DNA of 64,000 nt from Gemmatimonadaceae bacterium. Its GTDB lineage: Bacteria; Gemmatimonadota; Gemmatimonadetes; Gemmatimonadales; Gemmatimonadaceae. Shown piece by piece: positions 45,371 through 53,820 of this stretch (within the stretch, counting starts at the first letter, position 1; every line of letters starts with the position of its first letter). The position numbers and the translations under genes were made by a program. The stretch spans positions 100,935 to 164,934 of the forward strand of contig DASUHB010000037.1 of NCBI GenBank assembly GCA_036273715.1, given 5' to 3'. Below the pieces are notes generated by a model. The model saw only the letters and a list, made by a program, of their open reading frames with translations, made no database searches and had not been told where the DNA came from.

Positions 45371-46866
45371 GCGCCGTCGTCCTTGAGCATCGCCACGATC
45401 TCCGCGATGCGCGTCACGGCGCGCTCCGTGCCCGGGCCGCCGTCGTGTTCTTTGATGTCCGCCTCGCGGAATACCGGCGGCACGCGGCGGAAGGACGTGC
45501 CCTTGAGGCCGATCGGCACGATGAACGGGATGCCGCTCCCGGTGTGATCCTTGTTGCGATCGACGGCGCATGCCCATTCGCGGCGGAACTTGCCCTGCGC
45601 GCGCGCTTCGGTGGCTTCGGAGAGAATCGGCACGAACAGCAGCGCGCCCGACTTGATGTACTGCTCGATGCGCTCGAGCCAGGGGTCGCCGCTCTCCAGC
45701 TGGTCCTCGTCGAACCACGTCGTGACGCCACGTGCTTCGAGCGCCTGCTTGAACGTGCGCACCTGGGCGACGTCGGCGCGCGTGTAGCTCAGGAACACTG
45801 CGTTAGGCGGTGGCTCCTGCCACTGGCGCGTGGGCCGGAGGCCCGGCCGCTCCTGCGCCTTCCACCGGCGGTGCAGCTCGTCCACGAAATCGACGGCGCC
45901 CTTGGGAAAGAGCTGCGTCGCCCGGCTGAATTGCCGAAGGAACGCGACGAAATTCGCGTCCACCCGGGCACGATCGTCGGCCACGAACTCGCGCACCGTG
46001 CGCTGCCACGACAGCGGCGCGTTCTTGGTGGCGCGGATGAAAAACCGCGCCAGCCAATCGGTGTAGCCTTCGCCTAAAAAGAGCAGGTTGTTGCGGTTGA
46101 GCGCTTCGAACAGGTTCGTGGGGCGCGTCGCTTCGCCCTGGAAGTACCGGATGTGCTCGAGCAGGTCCTCCTCCGTGAGCACGTACGGTTTTCCCGGCGC
46201 CACGCGCCCCAACAGATTGTAGACGCGCGTCATGTTCATGGCCGACGGCGTGAGCTCGATGTCGTTGGCCTGGTTGGTCGAGTAGATGTGCGAGCGGAAC
46301 TGCAGATCGTTAGGCGCACCGCTGTATCGCACCTCCATCAGCGCGCGCTCGAGCAGGTCGTCGAACGTCAGGTTGACGAAGAGGCGGAGCGGCGTGATCT
46401 CGGCCAGTTGGCGCAGCGGCTCGGGCGTCGGGAAATCCGTCTCGCCCAGGATGCGCCCGATTTCCTTGGTGATCGTCTTGCGCTGCCGCTCCGGGTCGGG
46501 CGACATGCGGATGAACGCGGACGCGACGTCGTTGAGGTTCGTCGCGTTGGCGGCGGCCGGCACGCCGCCCGGCCACGTCAGCCGTTCAGAGAGCGTGCGT
46601 GCGACAAATCGCGTGAGCGGCTCGCGTCCGCCGTCGACCTCGATGAGCACGAGCTCGGGTCCGACGATCGGCACGACGCTCTGATCGCCGATGGCCGAGA
46701 GGAGGTCATCCCAGGCATCGTCCTCCCACATGTCCGCGGGAGTCTCGGCGAGAACGGACAGGACCTCCGAGCGATCCGGCTGAGTCACGGGGGTTCGACG
46801 TTGGTCGGTCTTCTGGTACGCCGCAGGGACAACGGCGGGGGCTACAATAGTAGGCTGACCCTGCAT
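45367..46866 (-). CDS. SIR2-like domain (degenerate) fused to a TIR domain
   Basis: 499 residues from the ATG at 46864-46866 (TTG at 46875 is possible). Residues about 45-330 have the SIR2_2 layout (VVPIVGPELVLIE, then FVNLTFDDLLERAL, then VYNLLGRVAPGKPYVLTEEDL). The TNYD motif is LTFD and the KLHG catalytic His is Leu, so this domain should not deacylate or cleave NAD. Residues about 345-495 are a TIR domain: VFLSYTRADVAQVRTFKQAL, VTTWFDEDQLESGDPWLERI and the probable catalytic Glu in RREWACAV, all apparently intact. It is expected to cleave or cyclise NAD. Translationally coupled to the nSTAND gene. Confidence 0.85.
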   Translation of the reverse strand: MQGQPTIVAPAVVPAAYQKTDQRRTPVTQPDRSEVLSVLAETPADMWEDDAWDDLLSAIGDQSVVPIVGPELVLIEVDGGREPLTRFVARTLSERLTWPGGVPAAANATNLNDVASAFIRMSPDPERQRKTITKEIGRILGETDFPTPEPLRQLAEITPLRLFVNLTFDDLLERALMEVRYSGAPNDLQFRSHIYSTNQANDIELTPSAMNMTRVYNLLGRVAPGKPYVLTEEDLLEHIRYFQGEATRPTNLFEALNRNNLLFLGEGYTDWLARFFIRATKNAPLSWQRTVREFVADDRARVDANFVAFLRQFSRATQLFPKGAVDFVDELHRRWKAQERPGLRPTRQWQEPPPNAVFLSYTRADVAQVRTFKQALEARGVTTWFDEDQLESGDPWLERIEQYIKSGALLFVPILSEATEARAQGKFRREWACAVDRNKDHTGSGIPFIVPIGLKGTSFRRVPPVFREADIKEHDGGPGTERAVTRIAEIVAMLKDDGA

Positions 46867-46875
46867 GGCGCGCAA

Positions 46876-48024
46876 TCAGTCCGTCGGCGCCATAGGTACA
46901 GTGTGGTCCGGCCCCGCTGAGATTCGTTCATGCGCGGGCCTCGGATACAGATGCTCGAGCCGCACATTCGCCTCCGCGTACTCCTTCCCGGCCTTCTGGT
47001 AGGCCGGCATGTTCGCGATCCGGTCGAGCCGCATGTCCAACTCCTGCACCGGCCCCTCCGGCGTCGCCACGTTGAACTCCTGATTGTAGCGGACGTACGT
47101 GAACCGCTTCTGCTCCCCCGACAACAGCGATGGCCCGGCGCCCGACAGCGCACCCAGCTCGTTGTCCAGCGGCGCGCCGAAGACACAATCGCCTAACGCA
47201 CGACACATCATGTCCTCGTGCTGCGACGCCGCATCGATGAGCGCCGGCACCGCGAACTTGAGCTGATCCATTACCGTGATCTGCTCGGCCACCTTGTCCG
47301 GCAGATGCACGCGCTCGGTCCCCGTCCCCACCGAAATCACGTGCAGCGCCTCCCGCCCCGATGGCCAGTTGAACCGGTACTGCGGAAGCGTCGCCATCAG
47401 CACGGCGATCAACGACGGATTGTTGAACGGCGTCACCCCGCCATCCACGAACAGAAACTTGTGCCGGCCGAATTCCACGCGCTCCGGGGCGAAATACGTC
47501 GGCGCCGCCGTGCTCGCGCGCAAGAGCTTCCACAGCGGCACGTTCAAGTTGCAATCGGGACGCGAGCGGTCGTTGTAATGCGCGTCCGGATGGTTCGTCA
47601 CCGGCCACGGCGAGCCCGTCGTCGCGTTGCGCATGAGGATGAGCAGCTTGACCGCGATCTGCGGCGATCCCATGAGCACCGGCTTTTCGTGGTCCTCGTC
47701 CTCGCTGAAATGCTGGCGGAAAAAATCGGCCACCGCATCCGCGCGGTACTTCCGCTTCCACTGGCGGTACCACGGCTCGCGCTGGAACATGAACGGCCCG
47801 AACTCCATGTACAGCCGTTCGATCTCGGCGACCGGCTTCCGTAAGGCAAGGAACGCGGCGATGATCGCGCCGGTGCTCGTGCCGGCCACCAGGTCGAACA
47901 CGTCGGCGAGCACCAGATCGGGCGCCTGCCGCTCTTCCCGCAGCAGCGCCTCGATGCGCGAGAGAATCTGCAGCGTGAAAATGCCCCGGACGCCGCCGCC
48001 ATCCAACGTGAGGATTCGCTTCAT
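46876..48024 (-). CDS. Patatin-like phospholipase
   Basis: 382 residues. The ATG at 48022-48024 places the oxyanion loop DGGGVRG at residues 8-14. The nucleophile elbow is GTSTGA and the partner Asp is in DGGVTPF, so the Ser-Asp dyad is complete. Patatins hydrolyse membrane phospholipids; in CBASS (CapV) and other immune systems they act as membrane-destroying effectors. No signal peptide is present. The stop is nine bases before the ATG of the SIR2-TIR gene, and the gene lies 66 bases after the SLOG protein stop, so all four are read as one operon. Confidence 0.92.
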   Translation of the reverse strand: MKRILTLDGGGVRGIFTLQILSRIEALLREERQAPDLVLADVFDLVAGTSTGAIIAAFLALRKPVAEIERLYMEFGPFMFQREPWYRQWKRKYRADAVADFFRQHFSEDEDHEKPVLMGSPQIAVKLLILMRNATTGSPWPVTNHPDAHYNDRSRPDCNLNVPLWKLLRASTAAPTYFAPERVEFGRHKFLFVDGGVTPFNNPSLIAVLMATLPQYRFNWPSGREALHVISVGTGTERVHLPDKVAEQITVMDQLKFAVPALIDAASQHEDMMCRALGDCVFGAPLDNELGALSGAGPSLLSGEQKRFTYVRYNQEFNVATPEGPVQELDMRLDRIANMPAYQKAGKEYAEANVRLEHLYPRPAHERISAGPDHTVPMAPTD

Positions 48025-48090
48025 GTCACGCACCCTGACCGCAGCCAACGTGAACGCCGTCCGCTCCGGCGCCGTTAGGCGCCGCCCCGC

Positions 48091-50142
48091 TCAGGCTTCC
48101 ACCAGATCACGCGAATACAATACCGACCACTCGGCGACTTCGTCGCTCAACATCTGCGCACACGCTTCGCCTACATCGTACGCCTCGAGCGTCCAACCGC
48201 CCGGATCCTCGCCGCTCGCGCGCGCCCCACGTACGCGCGCCTGCAGCACCTCGCACTCGGCCCGGCAGCCCTCGAGCATCTCCACCATCACCGCCGACCG
48301 CTCCGCAATCCGCAGACACTCGGACTGAAACCGGATGCTGTTGAGACTCGAGACCACCGCCGGCAGCACCGCCGCGAAGAATACGAGCGCCGGACCGTAC
48401 GCGTGCCCAACGTCGATCCATCCGCGGCGCAGTCCCAGGAGTCGAGCCACGATCAGGAGCAGATCCACGAACACGATGATGATCACGGCAAGGTTCAAGC
48501 GCCACACCCAGCGCCTGATCCACCGGTGCATGCGGCGCTGGGTATGGCTCGTCGCCCGATGATATTCGATCTGCGTCGCGAGCCAGTTGTCGTGCACCAG
48601 GACCAGCGCGCGGTCGACGTCGGATTGGCTGACAGTCCCGTTGCCGCGCGACTGCGCTACCGGTGTCTCGAGCGGAGACATTCCGGTGCCCGGAGGCGCC
48701 TCGCGAATCACGGCTTGCAACAGCCAATCGACCACGCTCTGCCGCAACGCGGTTGCGGCGTATCGCGCGACCCGTGGCGGCGCCAACCGCAGCAGCGCCA
48801 TCGGCGACAGGTACTGCATCGCCCGCAATCGCTCGGCGAGATACCGATAGTCGACCGCCTTGCTGTTCCAGTGGTGGCTGTTGCCGAGATGCGTGTTGAA
48901 AAAGATGGCGACCAACACGGCTAGTTCGACGATGGCGAGCGAGAGCAGCGTACGAGCGCCTTCACGCTCGGGTGCGCCATGGCGCGCGAGGAAGAGCAGA
49001 TACACCAGGCTTGTCACCGCGAGCGCCACGGCGAGCGCCGCGAGCGTGTAGTTGACGAGGAACGCGCCGCGGTAGAGACCCGTGTAATGCGCGCTCAGCT
49101 CCGCCGCCCGCGCGCGGAATCGGGTGAACGGCTCGACGATCGTGTCGGCGCCGCTCGCCGTTAGGCGGTGGAAGCGCCGCACGAAGGCGGACCACAACCG
49201 CGGCCTCACGCGCGCGCGCCGATGCTCGCCGCCGAAAAACTCGTCCAGCAACTCGGCCTCCCCGTTATCCAGCCGGGCGGCGCCGCCCTCATCGCCGTCG
49301 CGCGCGTACGGCCCCGCGCGCGACGTGCGCGGATCGGCCAGGATGCGCGTCACGACCTGGTCGACGCTCCGTTCCCACGGCGCCGACGCCGAGGCGCGCG
49401 TGCGCTCCAGGTCGACCGGCCGCGTGATGACGGTCACGGGCCGCTGGCGCTCGTCCGGCGCCGCCGAGAGCAACAGGACGGGGATGCCTAACGCAACGGC
49501 GGCCGCCATGGTTTCGCGGGTGCCGCCGATCCCGGCGCCGCCATCGAGGTCGGCGTTGGCGATGAGGAGGTCGCAGTGCCGGAGCAGCGCCGCCGCCTGC
49601 ACGCGAAACGCGCGGTTGCGGCGTTCTGTCGTTAGGCGACCGTCCGCGCCGCCGCGCGGCGCGTGCGGCACGCAGCGCCCATCGAGCTCGATCGTGTGCG
49701 CGCAGCGGGCCAGCAGCGCGTCGAACGTGCGCTTGTCCGTGACTTCGCTGTTGTCACGAAACGACCGCGCGTCGCACGGCAGGATGGCGACGAGCTCGAA
49801 TTCGGTGCGGGCGCCGGGCTTCGATGGACCCGCGCGGGAATCACACTCGAACGCCAACAGCGACTCGAAGGCAATCTGGTCGGTTCCGTCCGCGAGCCCC
49901 GACACGACGCGCATGAGCGGCCGTGCCGCCCGCTGATCATTGCCCGACGCGTAGTACGAGCAGATGTCCGGTCGAGTGGATTCCGCGCGTCCGGGCGCGA
50001 GCGCCTCGAGTCGCATCGCCAACACCCGGTAGACCTGCGTGAACACCTCGTGCAGCCGCGCGCGCTGCGACTCCGGCAGCTCGATGGCCCCGGCGACACC
50101 GACGCGCAGTACGAGTCTCGGCTTCTCGAGCGGACTGAGCAC
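48091..50142 (-). CDS. SLOG-domain protein with four TM helices (candidate ligand-gated membrane effector)
   Basis: 683 residues with a GTG start. Residues about 10-225 form a Rossmann-like SLOG (LOG/DprA) domain: RVGVAGAIELP, then VVSGLADGTDQIAFE, then DLLIANADLDGG and GIGGTRETMAAAVALGIPVL. The second half has two TM pairs (about 358-382 and 396-418; 545-570 and 580-605). The cytoplasmic segments HHWNSKAVDYRYLAERLR and SIRFQSECLRIAERSAVMVE recall SLATT/DUF4231-type pore domains. SLOG domains in immunity (Thoeris ThsA) bind NAD-derived signals; here one would gate a membrane pore (inference). It is the first gene of the operon. Confidence 0.75.
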   Translation of the reverse strand: MLSPLEKPRLVLRVGVAGAIELPESQRARLHEVFTQVYRVLAMRLEALAPGRAESTRPDICSYYASGNDQRAARPLMRVVSGLADGTDQIAFESLLAFECDSRAGPSKPGARTEFELVAILPCDARSFRDNSEVTDKRTFDALLARCAHTIELDGRCVPHAPRGGADGRLTTERRNRAFRVQAAALLRHCDLLIANADLDGGAGIGGTRETMAAAVALGIPVLLLSAAPDERQRPVTVITRPVDLERTRASASAPWERSVDQVVTRILADPRTSRAGPYARDGDEGGAARLDNGEAELLDEFFGGEHRRARVRPRLWSAFVRRFHRLTASGADTIVEPFTRFRARAAELSAHYTGLYRGAFLVNYTLAALAVALAVTSLVYLLFLARHGAPEREGARTLLSLAIVELAVLVAIFFNTHLGNSHHWNSKAVDYRYLAERLRAMQYLSPMALLRLAPPRVARYAATALRQSVVDWLLQAVIREAPPGTGMSPLETPVAQSRGNGTVSQSDVDRALVLVHDNWLATQIEYHRATSHTQRRMHRWIRRWVWRLNLAVIIIVFVDLLLIVARLLGLRRGWIDVGHAYGPALVFFAAVLPAVVSSLNSIRFQSECLRIAERSAVMVEMLEGCRAECEVLQARVRGARASGEDPGGWTLEAYDVGEACAQMLSDEVAEWSVLYSRDLVEA

Positions 50143-50348
50143 CGCACTACGGTAGCACGTTCAAAAGCGACGAGCCAGCCGAACAATCCGTAGATCCGCG
50201 TGCTCCGTCCGATCCGTGTTCCTTAGAGCGAGCAAGCTCTCCACGGGCGCTGCCCTGCGCCCGCTCATCCTATACAATAGTAGGAACAGATGTTGCGGCC
50301 ACCTATCTGGACCTAACGTAGTTGTCCCGTCGCCCGTGGCGTCTAACG
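50143..50348. promoter_or_regulatory. Promoter region of the SLOG-patatin-TIR-nSTAND operon
   Basis: 206 bases between the NIPSNAP stop and the operon start, both on the minus strand. It holds an AT-rich imperfect palindrome, CCTATACAATAGTAGG (50269-50284). The 12-base core TACAATAGTAGG recurs at 46843-46854 at the start of the SIR2-TIR gene. A GGGCGC-TGCCCT-GCGCCC hairpin lies nearby. No sure -10/-35 pair is assigned. Confidence 0.35.
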
Positions 50349-50810
50349 CTAGCGTGTCGCCGGCACCTCGAACGTCCCCTCCACCACCTGTACGAAGTTG
50401 CGCTCCTCGCGGAAAATGCAGCGCTTCTGCTGCGCGAACTTGAAGTTCTCCTGCGCATCGGGATCGGTCTTGAGCCGGTCCTTGTACCGCTCGTACGACG
50501 CGAGGCTGTCGAAAGCGATCAAGCCCCACGCCACATCGTTAGTCCCTTCGTAGGGCAGGAAGTATCCGATCAGGTGTCCCCCGCACCGCGGAATCACCTT
50601 CCCCCAATTCGCCGCATATTGCGCGAACGCTTCTTTCTGGTACGGGTCGATCTGATAACGGATCACGCACGTGATGGTCATTGCTGAGCTCCGGTCGGCG
50701 GGAAGGACGCTGGCCCAACGCGTCACCACGAGCGCCGCGCACGCGGCAAGCCCGGTCTTGAGTGCGTCGCGCCGGCCGACGCGCTCGGACGCCAAGTGGT
50801 CCTCATCCAT
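50349..50810 (-). CDS. NIPSNAP family protein with possible Tat signal
   Basis: 153 residues from the ATG at 50808-50810. The N-terminus has a twin-arginine-like signal ([18 protein letters not shown]), and the last about 110 residues are a NIPSNAP domain ([20 protein letters not shown], then LAHF-like [15 protein letters not shown]). A second ATG at 50681 has a good GGAG site and would give the 110-residue cytoplasmic form typical of the family; both starts are possible. The family's biochemical role is poorly known (dimeric alpha-beta barrel). Confidence 0.75.
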   Translation of the reverse strand: MDEDHLASERVGRRDALKTGLAACAALVVTRWASVLPADRSSAMTITCVIRYQIDPYQKEAFAQYAANWGKVIPRCGGHLIGYFLPYEGTNDVAWGLIAFDSLASYERYKDRLKTDPDAQENFKFAQQKRCIFREERNFVQVVEGTFEVPATR

Positions 50811-50862
50811 GGCAGCCAAGATAGCAATTGCCGAGCGCTCACACTTTGATTAACGTCGAAGT

Positions 50863-51567
50863 ATGGATGTCGCCCGCCGAGCCGATGCGCATGCCGCCCG
50901 CGCCGCCGCCGCCATCGGCGAGCCCGCCCGCGCCCGCATGCTGTACTGCCTGCTCGACGGCCGCGCGCGCACCAGCACCGAGCTGGCGCTCGTCGCCGGC
51001 GTCAGCCCATCCACCGCCAGCGTCCACCTGCACAAATTGGTGGCCGAGCATCTGACCAGGGTGCAGGTGCAAGGCAAGCACCGGTACTACAGTCTCGACG
51101 GTCCCGAAGTCGCCGACGTGCTCGAGGCGCTGAGCGTGTTCGCCGGGGCCACGCGCAGCGAGTTCGTGCCCAACACGCCCGACCACCTCCGCGCGGCGCG
51201 CACCTGCTACGATCACCTCGCCGGCGCGCTCGGCGTCGCCATCAACGACCGCCTAACGACGCTCGGATGGATCGCCCACGCCCACGGCGAGGCGGCCGGT
51301 ACGTACGAGGTCACGCCCAGAGGCGCCGCATCGCTCGCTACGCTGGGAGTGGATGTCGGCGCCATCAAGGGACTCCGGCGCCGCTTCGCGTTCGCCTGTC
51401 TGGATTGGAGCGAACGCCGGTCGCATCTGGGCGGCGCCGTCGGCGCCGCGCTGCTCGACCTCGCGCTCGGCCGAAAATGGGTCGCGCGACAGCGCGAGTC
51501 GCGTGCCCTCACCGTGACCGCCCTCGGCCGCCGCAGCTTCCAGCGCGAGCTCGGCCTGCAGCTGTAA
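50863..51567 (+). CDS. ArsR/HTH_20 type transcriptional regulator
   Basis: 234 residues. The winged helix spans residues about 10-85 (IGEPARARMLYCLLDGRART, then LALVAGVSPSTASVHLHKLV, then VQVQGKHRYYSLDGPEVADV). A C-terminal half of about 130 residues (RTCYDHLAGALGVAINDRL ... CLDWSERRSHLGGAVGAALL) is conserved in long ArsR-like regulators that lack the metal cysteines. The effector is unknown. It is divergent from the NIPSNAP gene and probably controls it. Confidence 0.88.
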   Translation: MDVARRADAHAARAAAAIGEPARARMLYCLLDGRARTSTELALVAGVSPSTASVHLHKLVAEHLTRVQVQGKHRYYSLDGPEVADVLEALSVFAGATRSEFVPNTPDHLRAARTCYDHLAGALGVAINDRLTTLGWIAHAHGEAAGTYEVTPRGAASLATLGVDVGAIKGLRRRFAFACLDWSERRSHLGGAVGAALLDLALGRKWVARQRESRALTVTALGRRSFQRELGLQL

Positions 51568-51867
51568 CCGCGCTCGACACTGCGGCCCGGCCTGTTCCCA
51601 GCGGTCGGGGTCCGCAGTGCCGCCCACGCCTGTATCTTGCACCTTGGTAGTCCGTATGACATATCTCACGCCCCGAGGACGGGCGCGTACGTCGAGATGC
51701 TCGGCGGAACGATCACGGTGGACGGCACACTCGGGCAAAGCACACGATTTCTCGTGAGGCTGCCGCCGGACTGACATCAGAAGCCTTGACGCCATTCTCC
51801 CGCACCCGCGCTCGTCACGGTCTCAGGTGACCCGCAGCACACACACCTCCTTTCGGGCCCAATCCCA
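51568..51867. other. Intergenic region with a possible histidine-kinase remnant
   Basis: 300 bases between the ArsR-type regulator and the first LVIVD gene. At about 51685-51774 one plus-strand frame reads GAYVEMLGGTITVDGTLGQS then TRFLVRLPPD and a stop, which resembles the last 30 residues of a histidine kinase ATPase domain (GGRI.V.S..G.GS.F...LP). Nothing upstream continues it, so it would be a decayed gene end. The rest must contain the promoter of the LVIVD operon. Confidence 0.35.
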
Positions 51868-53820
51868 ATGACACATCGTTCGGCGACGTTCCGGTCGTAC
51901 CTCATGCTGTGCGCGGCGGTACCGATCCTCGCGCTTGCGTCGGCGCCGGCGGCGCGCGCGCAGTCGGACACGACCGATCCGCGCGCGCATCTCAAGCCCG
52001 GCCTCTACGATGCCGGCGTGGCGGCGAAGGGCATGCAGCTGGTTGCCCACGCCAACAAGCCGGCGGAGTTCCACCCCAACGATCCGGGCGGCCTAACATA
52101 CGCGAACTCCGATCTCGCGTTCGGCGGCAAGTACCTGTATCAAGGTAACTTCAGCGGCATCCAGATCTGGGACATCTCGAATCCCGCCAAGCCGGTACTC
52201 GCCGACCACCTGGTCTGTTTCACCGAACAGGGCGACGTGTCGGTCTACGGCCACTTGCTCTTCGTGTCGGCCGAGAACACCGGCAGCCGGCTCGACTGCG
52301 GTACGCAAGGAATCAAGGACAGTGTGAGCAGCGAGCGCATGATGGGCGTTCGCATCTTCGACATCTCCGACGTCACGCATCCCAAGCAGGTTGCGGACGT
52401 GCAAACGTGCCGCGGTTCGCATACGCACACCCTGGTGCCCGATCCGAACGACACAGGCGTGGTCTACGTGTACGTGTCCGGGCTGTCGTCCGTTAGGCCC
52501 AAGAGCGAGCTGGCCGGCTGCGAGTTGGGCAGCATGTCGAACCCCAATTCCGCGCTCTTCCGCATCGAGGTCATTCGCGTGCCGGTGGCGCACCCCGAGC
52601 AGGCGAAGGTCGTGAGCACGCCCCGCATCTTCGCCGACCTCACCAAGCCGGCGACGCACGGCCCGGCGATCGCCGACACGGCCAATGGCGCGGCGCTCAC
52701 GATGGCGCGCGGCTATCTGCCGATCATCGGCCTGCCGGCCAAGACGACGGCGGCCGATTCGGATCGCGTGGCGCATCTCATCGCCCAGGTGATGTTCGAA
52801 ACCGACACGGCGAAGTTCAAGGCGTTGAGCGATTCGCTCAAGCAGTTAGGCGTAGACGTGCCGGCGACGCCGGACAGCCTGGCCAACAGCGGAGTGCTCC
52901 AGTGCCACGACATCACCGCGTATCCGGCGGTACACCTCGCCGCCGGCGCGTGCGCGGGCTACGGGCTGCTGCTCGACATCAAGGATCCGGCGAATCCGGT
53001 TCGTCTGCAGGCCGTGTCCGATTCGAACTTCTCGTTCTGGCATTCGGCGACGTTCAACAACGACGCGACCACGCTGCTGTTCACGGACGAGTGGGGCGGC
53101 GGCGTCGCGCCCAAGTGCCGCGCCACCGATCCGCTCGACTGGGGTGCGGATGCGATTTTCTCGCTGAGCGGCACGACGCTCACGCAGAAGGGCTACTACA
53201 AGATGCCGGCGGCGCAGACCGCGCAGGAGAACTGCGTGGCGCACAACGGGAATCTCGTGCCCGTGCCGGGCCGGGACATCCTGGTGCAGGGGTGGTATCA
53301 GGGCGGTCTCTCGGTGTTCGACTTCACCGATCCCGCGCATCCCAAGGAGATCGCGTACTTCGACCGCGGCCCCATCGATGCGAACAAGCTCGTGTTAGGC
53401 GGCTTCTGGTGCGGCTACTATTACAACGGCTACATTTACGGCTCGGCGATCGCGCGCGGTCTCGACGTGTTCAAGCTGACGCCGACGGCCGATCTGACGC
53501 AGAACGAAATCGATGCGGCGAGCCTCGTACGCTACCGGACGCTGAATCCGCAGGACCAACCGAAGATCGTGTGGCCGGCGGCGTTCCCGGTGGCGCTCGC
53601 GTACGTCGATCAGCTCAAGCGCGACAACGGACTTCCGGCCGACCGTCTGTCGGCCATCGAGAGCGCGCTGACATCGGCGCGGTCGGCGAGCGGCGCCAAG
53701 CGCACGTCTGCGCTCCGGAAGGTGGCCGCCGACCTGTCGCAGGATGCCCAGGGCGCAAGCGATGCCAAGCGCGTGCAGCTGCTGGAAGAGGTGGTCAAAG
53801 GATTGGAGGCAGCCAAATGA
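51868..53820 (+). CDS. Secreted LVIVD-repeat protein, paralogue 1
   Basis: 650 residues with a signal peptide cut after AARAQ. The body is a beta-propeller-like series with LVIVD-type strands: IQIWDISNPAKPVLADHLVCF, VRIFDISDVTHPKQVADV and LSVFDFTDPAHPKEIAYF. Conserved Cys and His clusters (CRGSHTHTLV, LQCHDITAYP, ENCVAHNGNLVPV) could bind metal. A helical tail of about 60 residues rich in Ala, Lys and Ser ends the protein. The function is unknown. The stop overlaps the start of paralogue 2 (ATGA). Confidence 0.85.
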   Translation: MTHRSATFRSYLMLCAAVPILALASAPAARAQSDTTDPRAHLKPGLYDAGVAAKGMQLVAHANKPAEFHPNDPGGLTYANSDLAFGGKYLYQGNFSGIQIWDISNPAKPVLADHLVCFTEQGDVSVYGHLLFVSAENTGSRLDCGTQGIKDSVSSERMMGVRIFDISDVTHPKQVADVQTCRGSHTHTLVPDPNDTGVVYVYVSGLSSVRPKSELAGCELGSMSNPNSALFRIEVIRVPVAHPEQAKVVSTPRIFADLTKPATHGPAIADTANGAALTMARGYLPIIGLPAKTTAADSDRVAHLIAQVMFETDTAKFKALSDSLKQLGVDVPATPDSLANSGVLQCHDITAYPAVHLAAGACAGYGLLLDIKDPANPVRLQAVSDSNFSFWHSATFNNDATTLLFTDEWGGGVAPKCRATDPLDWGADAIFSLSGTTLTQKGYYKMPAAQTAQENCVAHNGNLVPVPGRDILVQGWYQGGLSVFDFTDPAHPKEIAYFDRGPIDANKLVLGGFWCGYYYNGYIYGSAIARGLDVFKLTPTADLTQNEIDAASLVRYRTLNPQDQPKIVWPAAFPVALAYVDQLKRDNGLPADRLSAIESALTSARSASGAKRTSALRKVAADLSQDAQGASDAKRVQLLEEVVKGLEAAK

